Below, piece by piece: positions 63,161-64,000 of a stretch of 64,000 nucleotides of DNA (the first letter of the stretch is position 1; each line of letters opens with the position of its first letter). The notes beneath the pieces were generated by a model. That model made no database searches and was not told the origin of the DNA. It worked only from the letters and a program-made list of their open reading frames with translations. The position numbers and the translations under genes are program-made. Source of the DNA: an uncultured Gammaproteobacteria bacterium (GTDB lineage: Bacteria; Pseudomonadota; Gammaproteobacteria; Arenicellales; JAANXG01); assembly GCA_947258975.1 (NCBI GenBank), contig CAMYKK010000001.1, forward strand, positions 1 through 64,000, written 5' to 3'.

Positions 63161-64000
63161 TCTTGGCCTCCTTGTTCATCGATGAGGCTGAACTTCTTGA
63201 TGTTGCGGTCGGCAATCGCCTGTAACTGTTCGAGCTGATGAGCATTGGCGGGTTTCAGCACGTGGGCGAAACGCCGCTGTAGCTTGAGATAGTCCCCTAC
63301 CGGAACCTGCCGGCGGATCTTGGTCACGCCAGTGAGTTCACCGTCCTGTGCCTCGATCATCGGATACAAACCACACTCCACAGCCAACCGCGCGATCTTC
63401 ACCGTATCGCTCGGCTTGGACCCCCAGCCCAGCGGACAGGGCACAAAAAGTTCAATGTATCGTGCCCCACGAATACCCATGGCCTTGGTGACTTTGTGTT
63501 CCAGGTCGTGCAGATCGTGAACGGAGGCGGTGGCGACATAGGGGATCAGATGGGCCATGGCAATTAGTGGTACGCTCTTGCCGGTGTTGAACGCGTTACC
63601 GGGATCTTTGCCCACCGGCATGGTCGTGGCGGTGCGCGCCGCACCCGGGGTGGCGCTGGAACGTTGCACGCCGGTGTTCATGTAGGCCTCGTTGTTGTAG
63701 CAGATGTAGAGCACATCGTCGTTGCGATCGAACATGCCGGACAAGCAACCGAACCCGATGTCGGTAGTGCCGCCGTCCCCTCCCTGGGCGATCACACGCA
63801 CGTCCTCGCGGCCCTTGGCCTTCAACGCCGCGGCGATGCCGGCACCCACCGCGGCGGCATTACCAAACAGCGAATGTACCCACGGTATGGACCACGCGGT
63901 CTCGGGGTAGGGCGTGGTGAACACTTCCAGGCAACCGGTGGCGTTGGCCGCGATGAGTTGATTGTTGGTCGCGCGCATCGCCGCATCGATGGCGAACCGG
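63157..64000 (-). CDS. porB: Pyruvate/2-oxoacid:ferredoxin oxidoreductase beta subunit (partial)
   Basis: C-terminal 280 residues of the thiamine-diphosphate-binding subunit, which extends beyond the right edge; the frame stays open to 64000 (RFAIDAAMRATNNQ). The thiamine motif is GDGGTTDIG, followed by YNNEAYMNTGVQRSSATP, characteristic of PorB/VorB. The enzyme oxidises pyruvate to acetyl-CoA with ferredoxin as acceptor, which would link to the pta gene elsewhere in the window. The alpha/gamma subunits should lie further right. The cysteines of the N-terminal cluster are outside the window. Confidence 0.92.
   Translation of the reverse strand, partial: RFAIDAAMRATNNQLIAANATGCLEVFTTPYPETAWSIPWVHSLFGNAAAVGAGIAAALKAKGREDVRVIAQGGDGGTTDIGFGCLSGMFDRNDDVLYICYNNEAYMNTGVQRSSATPGAARTATTMPVGKDPGNAFNTGKSVPLIAMAHLIPYVATASVHDLHDLEHKVTKAMGIRGARYIELFVPCPLGWGSKPSDTVKIARLAVECGLYPMIEAQDGELTGVTKIRRQVPVGDYLKLQRRFAHVLKPANAHQLEQLQAIADRNIKKFSLIDEQGGQE

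Noticed and set aside
62018-63238. 406-codon plus-strand ORF at the right end
   Set aside because: Antisense shadow of the GltD-like flavoprotein gene.

Overview
The window reads as a chromosomal segment of a gammaproteobacterium, probably an uncultivated or little-studied lineage. The signs are an Mpl murein recycling ligase, ribonuclease D, an MltA lipoprotein, a YdcH-type small protein, DsbA, an LptA-like protein, moderate-to-high GC and Pseudomonas-like dispersed REP-type repeats. No rRNA, tRNA, CRISPR array, prophage or intact transposase gene was found. The window cuts through a TRAP permease gene at the left edge and an oxoacid:ferredoxin oxidoreductase beta-subunit gene at the right edge.

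Layout: 1-2.5 kb holds a TAXI-type TRAP transporter operon with two tandem receptors. 2.9-12.5 kb is housekeeping: an aminotransferase, DUF937, DUF4332, dodecin, GTP cyclohydrolase I, a response regulator with an overlapping HPt protein, DsbA, Mpl, a small membrane protein, RNase D and a frameshifted cupin gene. 12.5-27.2 kb is the most distinctive region, a candidate lipid locus. It has an NAD-dependent epimerase or reductase translationally coupled to a serine-palmitoyltransferase-like alpha-oxoamine synthase, then an exported lipocalin-like protein and an MMPL/RND exporter. After a gap come two proteins combining a degenerate nucleotidyltransferase-like region with a CDP-alcohol phosphotransferase domain, a MOP flippase, two radical SAM/SPASM proteins, an aspartyl/asparaginyl hydroxylase (LpxO-like) protein and an LptA-like periplasmic protein. 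My reading is that it makes a sphingolipid-like or sulfonolipid-like amino-acyl lipid, decorates it with a phospho-headgroup and moves it across the envelope. That is inference from family content and order; the acyl carrier protein, N-acyltransferase and loading enzyme are not in the window.

27-45 kb is mixed metabolism and signalling: MltA, a deletion scar that joins the start of a MoxR ATPase gene to the end of its VWA partner gene, a CDF metal exporter with a NUDIX hydrolase, PPK2, citrate synthase, Pta, succinate-semialdehyde dehydrogenase behind a Sel1-repeat protein with a degenerate kinase domain, a D-amino-acid dehydrogenase, a cysteine-dioxygenase-like cupin lacking metal ligands, an ABC exporter, a gamma carbonic anhydrase-like protein, YdcH and GlcG. 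45.3-56 kb is a full glycogen/alpha-glucan locus: glgP, malQ, GH57, glgC, glgB and glgA. 56.4-61.2 kb carries three unrelated c-type cytochromes and an FAD oxidoreductase. 61.5-64 kb holds a GltD-like iron-sulfur flavoprotein coupled to PorB.

Start sites were moved from the ORF track where a Shine-Dalgarno sequence, signal peptide or family N-terminus favoured an internal codon. All family names come from reading motifs by eye; no search was run.
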